Part shown: one piece after another, positions 25,602-34,334 of the stretch | Layout: the number at the start of each line of letters is the position of its first letter | Numbering within the stretch: the stretch's first letter is position 1 | Assembly (NCBI GenBank): GCA_947177395.1 | Contig: CAMWUI010000022.1 | Location: 1 to 47,170, forward strand | DNA: 47,170 nt | From: an uncultured Paraprevotella sp. | GTDB taxonomy: Bacteria > Bacteroidota > Bacteroidia > Bacteroidales > Bacteroidaceae | Direction of reading: 5' to 3' | Notes under the pieces: generated by a model | Told to the model about the DNA's origin: nothing | Databases searched by the model: none | What the model saw: the letters and a program-made list of their open reading frames with translations, nothing else | Translations under genes and position numbers: made by a program

Positions 25602-27296
25602 TTACCAGAAATAATAGTAGAACGCAGCTGTAATACCTAAGATAATAACAGTGTGTATCACATCCCAGCGATTCCAGCTCTTACGCGTAGCCTCTATCTG
25701 CGCCGGAGTTGCCGTACCGAATACCAATCCCGTGATTTTTTCTTCAGCAGGAGCGGGAGTCAGCAGACTGACAACAACCACTACAACGCAGCAGAAAAGC
25801 AACATCCATCCACAAAAGAACAACCAGTTGTAATCAAAGAATACATATTGGAACCAGTTACTTCCATCGCCTGCACCCTGTTCCAGACCGAGGAAACCTC
25901 CATAATAGACTTTAGCACCCAGACGGGTCAGACCGACAATCAGACCGGACAGCAATCCCCACATACCACCTGTAGCAGAGGTACGCTTCCATGTGATACC
26001 GAGCAGGAAGGCTGCGGCAATACCCGGAGCGAGCACCGACTGAACATCTTGCAAATAATTGTACAGAACATTACCGACGGAACGCATCACCGGAATCCAA
26101 AGGATACCGAGTGCCACGATAACGACGGTTGCCACCTGGCCGATGAACACCAATCGCTTTTCAGATGTCTTCGGGAACATCTTCTTGTGGAAGTCAATGG
26201 TGTAAAGCATGGCCGACGAATTGAACAGCGATGCAAGGGAAGACATCAGGGCTGCAAGGATACCGCATACTACGACACCCTTCAAACCGGCAGGCAACAA
26301 AGTGGCCACCAACGACGGGAAAGCTGCATCCGCAGTAGGCAATACATACTGCACACCGTTGATTTCAATACCTTTCTGGCTCATGGCAAAGGCAATCATA
26401 CCCGGAATCAAAAACAGGAACACCGGCAACAATTTCAAGTAAGCGCCGAAGATAGTACCGCGACGGGCTTCACGCTCGTTACGTCCGGATAACACACGCT
26501 GTACGATGAACTGGTCTGTACACCAATACCAAAAACCGATGATGGCGGACCCCAGCAACGCCCCAAGCCACGGATACTGCGGGTCACGGTTGTCGCGGAT
26601 AAGGTTCACCATCGTGTCGCCATATTCGTTTACTTGGGTGGCCTTACAGATTTCCATCATCTGATCCCATCCGCCGAGAGCCTTGAAACCGAAGAAAAGG
26701 ATAAAGGCGGAGCCCAACAGCAGAATAGGAGTCTGGAGTACGGAGGTCTTCAGTACAGACTCCATACCACCGATAATCGTATAGACGGCGGTCACGAGAA
26801 CAAGACCGATAGCTGCAATCCAGAAGAAGTCAATCCCCCAAAGTTCCTCAATACCAAACACCTGCTGGAACACCAGACCTCCGGCATAAACCGTCACAGC
26901 CACCTTTGTCATCACGTATGAGATGAGGGAAATGGTGGACAGAATCATACGGCTTGCGGAATTGTAACGCTTTTCAAGGAACTCCGGCATGGTAAGCACC
27001 ATACTGCGTTCGTAGAACGGAACGAAAACCCAACCCAAGATAAGAATCATCCAGCCCTGAATCTCCCAATGGGCCATGGCCATACCCGAAGACGCACCGG
27101 CACCGGCTAACCCGATCAGATGCTCCGAACCGATATTGGAAGCAAAGATAGACGTACCGATAGCTATCCATGTAGCGTCACGTCCGCCCAAGAAATAATC
27201 ACCTGAGTTCTCTTTTTTCTTACGTATAACAGTGTATACGATCCATATCATCATTGCAACAAACGCAGCGATGACAATCCAGTCTAATAATTGCAT
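25602..27296 (-). CDS. Sodium/solute symporter, probable L-arabinose transporter
   Basis: 564 residues with about 14 hydrophobic segments, in the SSS (SGLT) family. Typical parts are LDWIVIAAFVAMMIWIVYTVI, the DYFLGGRDATWIAIGTSIFASNIGSEHLIGLAGAG region (Na+ and sugar site), FYWRSMVLTMPEFLEKRYN-like FYERSMVLTMPEFLEKRY, and FNSSAMLYTIDFHKKMFP. A Cys/Val-rich segment and a short tail end the protein. Position 22 bp before araR and 31 bp after galM supports arabinose uptake across the inner membrane. The substrate is inferred from context. Confidence 0.9.
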   Translation of the reverse strand: MQLLDWIVIAAFVAMMIWIVYTVIRKKKENSGDYFLGGRDATWIAIGTSIFASNIGSEHLIGLAGAGASSGMAMAHWEIQGWMILILGWVFVPFYERSMVLTMPEFLEKRYNSASRMILSTISLISYVMTKVAVTVYAGGLVFQQVFGIEELWGIDFFWIAAIGLVLVTAVYTIIGGMESVLKTSVLQTPILLLGSAFILFFGFKALGGWDQMMEICKATQVNEYGDTMVNLIRDNRDPQYPWLGALLGSAIIGFWYWCTDQFIVQRVLSGRNEREARRGTIFGAYLKLLPVFLFLIPGMIAFAMSQKGIEINGVQYVLPTADAAFPSLVATLLPAGLKGVVVCGILAALMSSLASLFNSSAMLYTIDFHKKMFPKTSEKRLVFIGQVATVVIVALGILWIPVMRSVGNVLYNYLQDVQSVLAPGIAAAFLLGITWKRTSATGGMWGLLSGLIVGLTRLGAKVYYGGFLGLEQGAGDGSNWFQYVFFDYNWLFFCGWMLLFCCVVVVVVSLLTPAPAEEKITGLVFGTATPAQIEATRKSWNRWDVIHTVIILGITAAFYYYFW

Positions 27297-27327
27297 AATT
27301 TCTAATAGTATTAAATATTTAGATTAA

Positions 27328-28512
27328 TCATTTGACAGAAAAGCGGTAAGCCGCATGGCTGTAGTATTTCTCGCCCGGTTTAAGCGTAGCGGACGGCCAT
27401 TCGGGATGATTGGGCGTATCCGGATACTTCTGGCTTTCCAGGCACACGCTCACATGAGCCGGGTATTTCTTACCATGCTTGCAGACAAGTTCCTTGTTCT
27501 CTCCTTGGAAGTTACCCGTGTAACACTGTACTCCCGGTTCATTGGTAAACATTTCCATAAAGATACCGGTCTTGGGAGAATAGAGAGACGCGCACACCAG
27601 TGTGTCGTCGCCCTTACCATCCTTATAAGTATTTAGACACCAGTTGTGGTCATAGCCTTTACCATCGCTGTTGCTCATCTGGACAAAATCGGTCCGGCCG
27701 ATAGAATCGGCAATAGCGTGGGGCGTACGGAAGTCCATGGGAGTCCCCTCGACCGATGCTATTTCACCTGTCGGGATATACTCCTCGTCAGACGGAAGCC
27801 AATAGTCGGCATTCAGATAGAGCACCATATCCGTACCCACGTTTTCGGGGTCTCCGTTCAGATTATAATAATTGTGGTTGGTCATGTTGATGACAGTCTC
27901 CTTGTCCGTCTCGGCCTCAAAGGTAATGTCAAGCACATTGTCAGCCGTAACTTTATAAGTGGTGACAGCTGTGATGTTTCCGGGAAAACCGTTTTCGCCA
28001 TCAGCGGCCTCAAGGGTCAGCCTTAAAATACTATCACCTATCTGCTCGGCATCATATACCCGGTGCATCCATCCCGTGTTTCCGCCGCCATGGAGGCTGT
28101 TGGCTCCGTCGTTCATACGGATACGAACCTCTTCATCGGCCAGCGTGAACATCGCCCCTTTGATGCGATTAGCATAACGGCCCACTGACGAACCATAGTC
28201 GCTCGGAGAGTTCAGCGTATCCGCATATTGAGCCAAATTATCGTATCCCAGCACCACGTCCGTCGGCTTGCCGTCCTTGTCAGGCACGCAAAGCGAAACC
28301 ACCCGTCCGCCATAGTTGGTGATGCACACTTCCATCCCGTTCTCGTTTTTCAAGATGAACAAAGCTGTGGCTTTTCCGTCCACGGTGTCGGCAAACAGTT
28401 CCGGATTCAAGCCGGATACCGTCTCGGCCGGTTTCTGCTCCACAGGAGCACAAGCCCCCAGCAGGACTGTGGAAACACATGGAATAATCAATGCTTTCTG
28501 TAATTTTTTCAT
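27328..28512 (-). CDS. galM: Aldose 1-epimerase (mutarotase), lipoprotein form
   Basis: 394 residues. The N-terminus MKKLQKALIIPCVSTVLLGACAPVE carries a lipobox (LGAC), so it is probably an envelope lipoprotein. The GalM fold follows, with NYGGRVVSLCVPDKDGK, GSSVGRYANRIKGAMF, the catalytic His region NDGANSLHGG and TNHNYYNLNG, and the catalytic Glu near EMFTNEPGVQCYTGN. It interconverts sugar anomers, probably presenting the right form of arabinose to the symporter. It is the first gene of the arabinose operon, with promoter elements at 28590-28630. Confidence 0.92.
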   Translation of the reverse strand: MKKLQKALIIPCVSTVLLGACAPVEQKPAETVSGLNPELFADTVDGKATALFILKNENGMEVCITNYGGRVVSLCVPDKDGKPTDVVLGYDNLAQYADTLNSPSDYGSSVGRYANRIKGAMFTLADEEVRIRMNDGANSLHGGGNTGWMHRVYDAEQIGDSILRLTLEAADGENGFPGNITAVTTYKVTADNVLDITFEAETDKETVINMTNHNYYNLNGDPENVGTDMVLYLNADYWLPSDEEYIPTGEIASVEGTPMDFRTPHAIADSIGRTDFVQMSNSDGKGYDHNWCLNTYKDGKGDDTLVCASLYSPKTGIFMEMFTNEPGVQCYTGNFQGENKELVCKHGKKYPAHVSVCLESQKYPDTPNHPEWPSATLKPGEKYYSHAAYRFSVK

Positions 28513-28589
28513 GGTACAAATGTCTTTTTTATTATGTTGTTTGTATTATAAAGCCATACTATGTTTAAAGTCGGCAAGCTATTTACTGA

Positions 28590-28597
28590 CAAATATA
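28590..28597 (-). promoter_or_regulatory. Promoter -7 element of the arabinose operon
   Basis: CAAATATA on the plus strand reads TATATTTG on the minus strand, a match to TAnnTTTG, 77 bp upstream of the galM ATG. No TTTG is found at the -33 distance, which fits a regulated promoter. The rest of 28513-28858 shows AT-rich DNA and a C7A6 run near 28768, and no further gene. Confidence 0.6.
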
Positions 28598-28613
28598 GTG
28601 CTTTTCTCATTAT

Positions 28614-28630
28614 AGTGTTTATAATACACT
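28614..28630. promoter_or_regulatory. Candidate AraR operator upstream of galM
   Basis: AGTGTttataatACACT is a 5+7+5 inverted repeat overlapping the -33 region of the operon promoter. The heptamer TATAGTG occurs twice with 17-bp spacing (28594-28600 and 28611-28617). Position and symmetry suggest an operator, and the NUDIX AraR is the obvious candidate to bind it. This is inference. Confidence 0.4.
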
Positions 28631-28858
28631 TGTTTTTTTATCTATATTCTTCTTTTTAACGCAAAATCATCGAAAACCACACGATATACGGGGCTTTTCG
28701 GTACATAATTCCGCTATTGTAAATGACAAAAGACAATCCGGTCCTTTTTCATTCCGTACAAGATGAGCCCCCCCAAAAAACAGTTTCAATTCTTCGACAT
28801 TGTGGACGACATATAAAACGAAAAAGCAACTTTGGAAAAAACAATTCTAAAGAAAAAG

Positions 28859-28931
28859 AGCGATAAACGGGACTCGAACCCGCGACCCTCGGCTTGGGAA
28901 GCCAATGCTCTACCAACTGAGCTATTATCGC
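28859..28931 (-). tRNA. tRNA-Gly (anticodon CCC)
   Basis: Reading the minus strand, acceptor arms GCGATAA and TTATCGC pair over 7 bp with U as discriminator. The D arm is GCTCAGTTGGTAGAGC, the anticodon stem TTGGC/GCCGA encloses loop TTCCCAA (anticodon CCC, glycine), and the T arm is GCGGGTTCGAGTCCCGT. CCA is not encoded. It is 73 nt long. No variable-arm or intron anomaly is seen, and no mobile element is inserted at its 3' end. Confidence 0.95.
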
Positions 28932-28942
28932 ATAACCGGATG

Positions 28943-28972
28943 CAAAGATACAAGTTTTTATTTAACCGCAAA
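28943..28972 (-). promoter_or_regulatory. Promoter of tRNA-Gly
   Basis: On the minus strand TTTG (28969-28972 as CAAA), 18 bases, then TATCTTTG (28943-28950 as CAAAGATA): a near-perfect Bacteroidota promoter 11 bp before the tRNA 5' end. Confidence 0.75.
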
Positions 28973-29021
28973 CACTGAAGTATGTTAAAAAGTACTTTTG
29001 CATCACGTTTATTCCCCGTTC

Positions 29022-29795
29022 TTATTTCTTCAACTCATCGAGCAACGTTTCCAAAGCCTCCCCAACCGTGTCACAACGGTCGAGCAAAGCGACAAACTTA
29101 CTGCCGATGATGGCTCCTGCCGCATTGCTTTGTGCCGATTCCAACGTTTGTCTGTTACTGATGCCGAATCCTATCATGCGGGGATGCGTCAGTTGCATGG
29201 AATTTACCTTGTTGAAGTACGCCTGTTTGGTTTCGTCAAACTCCCTCTGTGCCCCGGTTGTTGCGGCGGACGAAACCATATAAATGAATCCATCCGTATT
29301 CCGGTCGATGAAGCGGATGCGCTCCTCACTGGTCTCCGGAGTAATCAGCATGATGATTTTAAGGCCGTAGCGGTCGGCAACCGGTTTGTATGTTTCCATA
29401 TAATCGTGGAATGGGAGGTCAGGGAAAATCATGCCGTCGATGCCGCATTCCTCACAACTTTTGCAGAAGTTCTCAAACCCGTATTGCATGACCGGATTCA
29501 GATATCCCATCAGAATCAAAGGGACTTGCACATCTTTGCGGATGTCTTTCAACTGCCCGAACAATTTGCGCAAGTTCATTCCGTTGCGCAATGCTTTGGT
29601 GGCGGCATCCTGGATTACCGGACCGTCCGCCATCGGATCGCTGAACGGTATGCCGACTTCTATCATATCAATCCCTCTCTCCGCAAGCGTCCTGATGACG
29701 GTTGCCGTCCCATCTGCCGTGGGATGGCCTGCACAGAAGTACAGAGACAGTATATTGGATTTCTTTTCTTGAAACAATTGATTAATTCTATTCAT
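29022..29795 (-). CDS. trpA: Tryptophan synthase alpha subunit
   Basis: 257 residues, TIM barrel, splits indole-3-glycerol phosphate into indole and glyceraldehyde-3-phosphate and passes indole to TrpB. Visible motifs are MIEVGIPFSDPMADGPVIQ (catalytic Glu in IEVG and Asp in FSDPMADGP), LILMGYLNPVMQYG and GFGISNRQTLESAQSNAAGAIIGS for phosphate binding. It is the last gene of the trp operon, 28 bp after trpF and far from trpB, which is first. Confidence 0.96.
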   Translation of the reverse strand: MNRINQLFQEKKSNILSLYFCAGHPTADGTATVIRTLAERGIDMIEVGIPFSDPMADGPVIQDAATKALRNGMNLRKLFGQLKDIRKDVQVPLILMGYLNPVMQYGFENFCKSCEECGIDGMIFPDLPFHDYMETYKPVADRYGLKIIMLITPETSEERIRFIDRNTDGFIYMVSSAATTGAQREFDETKQAYFNKVNSMQLTHPRMIGFGISNRQTLESAQSNAAGAIIGSKFVALLDRCDTVGEALETLLDELKK

Positions 29796-29823
29796 AATAT
29801 TCTTATTTAATTATATATACAAA

Positions 29824-30465
29824 TTATAGTTCACGTAACTGATGAATGAATTTCTTTAGCTTCTTCACATTCTTCACGGCGGGTGAGTCCTCGAAACGGG
29901 AATTCAAGTCCACTCCCGCCCACATGGGATGGGAAAAACTTTTCAAAGCGCCAGCATGTTCTTCTCCGATACCGCCGCTCAACAGAAAAGGACGCTTTCC
30001 GCGGTATTGTCTCAGAAAGTCCCAATCGAAAGTCTTGCCGCTTCCGCCCACGGTGGCACAACGAGTGTCGAAAAGGAAATAGTCACAACAGTCCTCGTAC
30101 GGCGCGGTAGCAGGAAACACCCCGTCCGATGCAATGCTGAATGCTTTGATTAATTGCAGGGATTTTCCGCTTTTCGGGGAAAGGAGATGCCTAACTTCGT
30201 TACAGAAATCAGGCGTCTCTTCGCCATGCAACTGTATCGTATCTAATCCCATCCGTATGACACAATGCCGTATTTCTTCCAAGGACGGATTGACGAACAC
30301 ACCGGCACGAGAACAGGCATCGGGCATGTAACCCGGTGTGTCACCGACGAACCTTGATGAACCGCCCCAGCAGATAAAGCCCATCCAGTCCGGAGCAAGC
30401 TGTTCAACCTGCCGGATATTTTCCACATCACGCATGCCACAGACTTTGATCAACAACCGTTTCAT
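29824..30465 (-). CDS. trpF: Phosphoribosylanthranilate isomerase
   Basis: 213 residues. LIKVCGMRDVENIRQVEQLAPDWMGFI contains the catalytic Cys of the KVCGM motif. DTIQLHGEETPDFC, the Asp loop YFLFDTRCATVGGSGKTFDW and LLSGGIGEEHAGAL complete a standard TrpF barrel. Its start overlaps the end of trpC by 4 bases (ATGA), indicating coupled translation. Confidence 0.95.
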   Translation of the reverse strand: MKRLLIKVCGMRDVENIRQVEQLAPDWMGFICWGGSSRFVGDTPGYMPDACSRAGVFVNPSLEEIRHCVIRMGLDTIQLHGEETPDFCNEVRHLLSPKSGKSLQLIKAFSIASDGVFPATAPYEDCCDYFLFDTRCATVGGSGKTFDWDFLRQYRGKRPFLLSGGIGEEHAGALKSFSHPMWAGVDLNSRFEDSPAVKNVKKLKKFIHQLREL

Positions 30466-31274
30466 GATTCGACCTCCTGGATGAATGAATGCAAGGCCAT
30501 TCCTGGATCAGCTTCGCGCATGAAAGCCTCACCGACGAGGAAACCACGGAATCCTGCCTGCCGCAGAGCCTTTACCGTCAGTGGAGCAGATATACCGCTC
30601 TCGGAGACCAGCAGAAAATCGGAGGGAAGCAGGGAGGCCAGCCGGAAAGAGTTCTCCACATCGGTATGGAATGTTCCCAAGTTTCGGTTGTTCACCCCCA
30701 CCATGTCCGGTCCACAATCCGCATACTCAAGTTCCGCTTCCGTATGCACTTCCAACAAAACTTCCAACTCCAGTTCATGGGCTTTGCGTGTCAGACGGGC
30801 ACATTCCTGTTTAGTAAGGTCGGCCGCAATCAGCAGGACCGCATTTGCATGCACCTGACGTGCCTGGTAGAGCTGATATTCATCTATGATGAAATCCTTT
30901 CTCAAAATAGGAATGCCCACCAGCGGACGTGCCATGCGGATAAAATCCAGGCAACCGCCGAAATAATTCCAATCGGTGAGAACGGACAATGCTGCCGCTC
31001 CAGCCTCTGCATACGCCGCCGGAATCGTTTCGGCCTGTCCCTCTTCTTTTATCCATCCCTTTGACGGGGACTTGCGCTTAAATTCCGCAATGATGCCGGA
31101 ACTGGAAATAGCAAGGCTTTCCCTCATGGAACCGCGCCACGGTGCAGAAGTTTCCCGTTCGGCCTCAATCTGCCGCTCCACATCGGCATACAGACGGACG
31201 GCAGGCACCAGCTGTTTTTCCCGTTCCACTTCGATGTGCTTGTATGCCACTATTTCTTCCAAGATGTCTTTCAT
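30462..31274 (-). CDS. trpC: Indole-3-glycerol phosphate synthase
   Basis: 270 residues with the signature IAEFKRKSPSKGWI (catalytic Lys residues), LSVLTDWNYFGGCLDFI, PILRKDFIIDEYQLYQAR, VGVNNRNLGTFHTDVENSF and VSESGISAPLTVKAL. It converts CdRP to indole-3-glycerol phosphate. It is a separate protein from TrpF here, not fused as in enterobacteria. Eight bases separate it from trpD. Confidence 0.96.
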   Translation of the reverse strand: MKDILEEIVAYKHIEVEREKQLVPAVRLYADVERQIEAERETSAPWRGSMRESLAISSSGIIAEFKRKSPSKGWIKEEGQAETIPAAYAEAGAAALSVLTDWNYFGGCLDFIRMARPLVGIPILRKDFIIDEYQLYQARQVHANAVLLIAADLTKQECARLTRKAHELELEVLLEVHTEAELEYADCGPDMVGVNNRNLGTFHTDVENSFRLASLLPSDFLLVSESGISAPLTVKALRQAGFRGFLVGEAFMREADPGMALHSFIQEVES

Positions 31275-31282
31275 ACAGAGTC

Positions 31283-32278
31283 CTACTGATTCATTTCGAC
31301 ATACTGTTTCAGAACATTCAGCGCTTTTCCACTTTCAAGTGATTCGCGGGCTATGGCGAAACACTCCCTGATGTCCTTGTCTCTTTCTATCACCCTGATA
31401 GCGAATGCCGCATTGAGCAGCACCACATTCTTACGGCTTTCCGTCGTATTGTTTTCCAGAACCCCGTCAAATATTTCAGCAGCTTCTTTCACGGATGTCC
31501 CGCCATAAAGTTCTTCCGGGCGTACCAGCGGCAAATCCAGATCGGACGGACGGAATATCTTCTCTATCGTATTCGTCTTCACCTTGAAATCCCCGGTCAA
31601 TGATATCTCGTCATAACCGTCTATACTGTTGACAATGCCGTATCCGATGCCGAGTTTCTCGTATACACTGCTGTACAGACGCATCTGGTTCAGATTGGCC
31701 ACGCCGAGCAACTGATAGGCCGGACGTCCGGGATTGACAAGCGGCCCGAGCAGATTGAAACATGTTGGAATTTGCAGTTGCTTGCGTACCGGGGCCACAA
31801 ACTTAAGTCCGTATGCAAAGAGCGGGGCATGGAGGTAGGTGAAATTACAGGTTTCCAAGTTGTGGAACAATTGCTGTTCGTCCGATGTGAACCGGACCCC
31901 ATGGTATTCGATGACATTACTCGCACCAGACGTTGAGGTTGCGGCGTAGTTTCCGTGTTTGGCAACCTTGTAGCCGGCACCGGCCACGACGAAGCACGAA
32001 CAGGTGGATATATTGAACGTATTCTTGTTGTCGCCTCCTGTCCCGACGATGTCTATCACATTATAGGGACTGAAGTCGACCGAATGGCCGGTTTCGATAA
32101 CTCCGTCACGGAAACCGAGAAGTTCGTCTACTTTGATGCCACGCATAATCAGTCCGGTCAGAAGAGCACTGATTTGTACATCATTGTATTTCTGCCCGAC
32201 GATGTCGTGCATGATACGACAAGTCTGTTCGCGCGTCAGAATCTCGCCGTTTACTATTTGTCTGAGAATTTGTTTCAT
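31283..32278 (-). CDS. trpD: Anthranilate phosphoribosyltransferase
   Basis: 331 residues, a single-domain TrpD without a fused amidotransferase. It shows the glycine-rich PRPP loop VDIVGTGGDNKNTFNIST (about 77-94), the conserved KHGNYAATSTSGASNVIE and HAPLFAYGLKFVAPVRKQL, and the FNLLGPLVNPGRP motif. It adds phosphoribose to anthranilate. Preceded by trpG (31 bp) and followed by trpC. Confidence 0.97.
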   Translation of the reverse strand: MKQILRQIVNGEILTREQTCRIMHDIVGQKYNDVQISALLTGLIMRGIKVDELLGFRDGVIETGHSVDFSPYNVIDIVGTGGDNKNTFNISTCSCFVVAGAGYKVAKHGNYAATSTSGASNVIEYHGVRFTSDEQQLFHNLETCNFTYLHAPLFAYGLKFVAPVRKQLQIPTCFNLLGPLVNPGRPAYQLLGVANLNQMRLYSSVYEKLGIGYGIVNSIDGYDEISLTGDFKVKTNTIEKIFRPSDLDLPLVRPEELYGGTSVKEAAEIFDGVLENNTTESRKNVVLLNAAFAIRVIERDKDIRECFAIARESLESGKALNVLKQYVEMNQ

Positions 32279-32309
32279 ACTGTATTTATGGAGCAGGGGA
32301 GAAGCGTGG

Positions 32310-32873
32310 TTAATGTTTCAGGAAATTCGACATCATTCTTTTACCGTCCGGTGTCAATACGGATTCCGGATGAAACTGTATGCCGTGTATGTCGTGTTCA
32401 CGATGGCGAAGAGCCATAATCTGACCTTCGGGACTGGTGGCGGTTATCTCCAGACATTCCGGAAATCCGACAGTATCGACAACCCACGAATGGTAACGTC
32501 CCACTGGAAACTCTTCGGTTATGCCATCGAAAATATAATCCTTTGCGATATGCTGGCACGGAGTCTGCACGCCATGGAAAACTTCGGCCAGATTGGTCAG
32601 CTTGCCTCCGAAAGTTTCGCCTATAGCCTGATGCCCGAGGCATACTCCCAATATCGGTTTTCTACCGGCATAGTGACGGATCACATCCAGTAGCAGTCCG
32701 GCTTCCTCCGGTATGCCGGGGCCGGGACTGAGAATGATTTTATCATATTCCGTAAGTTCCTCCAACCGGAAACGGTCGTTGCGCAACACTGTAGCCTCCA
32801 CACCGGTTTCACGCACCAGATGATACAGGTTGAACGTAAAGGAATCATAATTATCAATAATGACAGTTTTCAT
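32310..32873 (-). CDS. trpG: Anthranilate synthase glutamine amidotransferase component
   Basis: 187 residues, class I amidotransferase. YDSFTFNLYH at the start, ILSPGPGIPEEAG (oxyanion loop), GVCLGHQAIGE with the catalytic Cys near residue 79, and GIQFHPESVLTPDGK with the His-Glu pair. It supplies ammonia to TrpE. Since no pabA is seen here it may also serve 4-amino-4-deoxychorismate synthase, which is inference. It is 26 bp downstream of trpE. Confidence 0.95.
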   Translation of the reverse strand: MKTVIIDNYDSFTFNLYHLVRETGVEATVLRNDRFRLEELTEYDKIILSPGPGIPEEAGLLLDVIRHYAGRKPILGVCLGHQAIGETFGGKLTNLAEVFHGVQTPCQHIAKDYIFDGITEEFPVGRYHSWVVDTVGFPECLEITATSPEGQIMALRHREHDIHGIQFHPESVLTPDGKRMMSNFLKH

Positions 32874-32899
32874 AAGTCTTACTATTTTTATACAGGTCC

Positions 32900-34300
32900 T
32901 CAGATAGTTTCTGCCATTGATATGGCATGACGCAGAGCACCCAGTTTATTATTCACTTCCTGCAATTCATACTCTTCGTCGCTCTTGGCAACGATTCCCC
33001 CTCCGGCCTGGAACCACAGTTCATTATTACGACTGACAAAGGTGCGGATAGTGATGGCTTGATTGAGCGAACCATCCAGTCCGATGAATCCGATACATCC
33101 CCCGTATGCCCCCCGGTTGTGAGGTTCCAGTTCGCTGATGATCTGCATGGCACGGATTTTCGGAGCTCCGGAGAGAGTGCCGGCAGGGAACGTATCGACA
33201 AAAGTCTTGATGGGGTCGGCATGGTCTTCCAGTTCTCCACTGACACGGCTGACCAGATGAATCACATGGCTGTAGTATTGCATATCCTTGTAAAAGTCCA
33301 CCTGCACATGGTGACAGTTGCGACTCAGATCGTTTCTGGCCAGGTCGACCAACATAACATGCTCGGCATTCTCCTTGGGGTCGTTTTTAAGATACAATGC
33401 ATTCTGGGCATCCTGTTCGGCATTACCGGTCCTGCGTGTCGTCCCGGCAATCGGGTCTATATAGGCATGCCGCCCTTCTATGCGGCAATGTGTTTCGGGA
33501 GAAGAGCCGAAAATGCGGAAGCCTCCGAAATCGAAATAGAACAAATACGGGCTGGGGTTGATGTTGCGCAACGCACGGTAAAGTTTGAAGTCATCCCCTT
33601 CATACCGCTGGACAAATCTGCGGCTCAGCACAATCTGAAAGACATCGCCCCGCAGGCAATGTGCAATGCCCCTGCGGATGTTTTCCTTGTGTTCCTCATC
33701 GGTCAGAGTACTGAAAGTCTCACCGACCGGACGGAAATCGTAAGTGGCGAAGTTATGGTTCCGTATGACTTTCTCCAGTTCATCGAGTGCAGTCGGTTCA
33801 CCGTCTTCAAGCAGTTCGACCAGCGTCAATGTGTTATTGAAATGGTCAAATACAATGATATATTTATATAGGATATACAGCATATCGGGAGCATCGTTCT
33901 TCTCCTGCATACAATCCTTTATGGCAATATTCTCAAAATAGTGAACGGCATTGAAAGAGGTATAGCCATACAGCCCGCAATATTCCTTTTTATCTCCGGT
34001 CACGGAGAATTTGTTCAGGAAATCATTGACAGCATTCTCCACACGGTACTCTTCCGTAATATTGTTCTGAATCTGGTTTCCATCGGGATACTGTGCCGTA
34101 GCGGTGCCATGACCGACGGCAATGCTTGCCACAGGGTTCAGCGCGATGAAAGAACGGCTGTTGTCATGAGTGTGATAGTCCGAGCTCTCCATCAATGCAC
34201 TTTGCGGATACATGTCACGTACCTTCAGGTACGTACTGACCGGGGTATACAAGTCACCGACAATCTGTCGGCTCGAAGCGATATATCTGAATGGTTTCAT
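32900..34300 (-). CDS. trpE: Anthranilate synthase component I
   Basis: 466 residues from MKPFRYIASSRQIVGD. A longer frame reaching into trpB is not used because it would overlap that gene. The N-terminal feedback-inhibition region holds the LLES-like SALMESSDYHTHD, and the chorismate-binding core shows DVFQIVLSRRF, PSPYLFYFDFGGFRIFGSSPE, DPIAGTTRRTG, ENAEHVMLVDLARNDL and TFPAGTLSGAPKIRAMQII. It is probably Trp-inhibited as well as regulated by the attenuator upstream of trpB. Confidence 0.96.
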   Translation of the reverse strand: MKPFRYIASSRQIVGDLYTPVSTYLKVRDMYPQSALMESSDYHTHDNSRSFIALNPVASIAVGHGTATAQYPDGNQIQNNITEEYRVENAVNDFLNKFSVTGDKKEYCGLYGYTSFNAVHYFENIAIKDCMQEKNDAPDMLYILYKYIIVFDHFNNTLTLVELLEDGEPTALDELEKVIRNHNFATYDFRPVGETFSTLTDEEHKENIRRGIAHCLRGDVFQIVLSRRFVQRYEGDDFKLYRALRNINPSPYLFYFDFGGFRIFGSSPETHCRIEGRHAYIDPIAGTTRRTGNAEQDAQNALYLKNDPKENAEHVMLVDLARNDLSRNCHHVQVDFYKDMQYYSHVIHLVSRVSGELEDHADPIKTFVDTFPAGTLSGAPKIRAMQIISELEPHNRGAYGGCIGFIGLDGSLNQAITIRTFVSRNNELWFQAGGGIVAKSDEEYELQEVNNKLGALRHAISMAETI

Positions 34301-34334
34301 AAAGTTTCCTTGTTTTGATTGATTCAATATAGTA

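Noticed and set aside
28859-28931. Island insertion at the tRNA-Gly gene
   Set aside because: Both sides are ordinary core operons and there is no partial tRNA repeat or integrase nearby.
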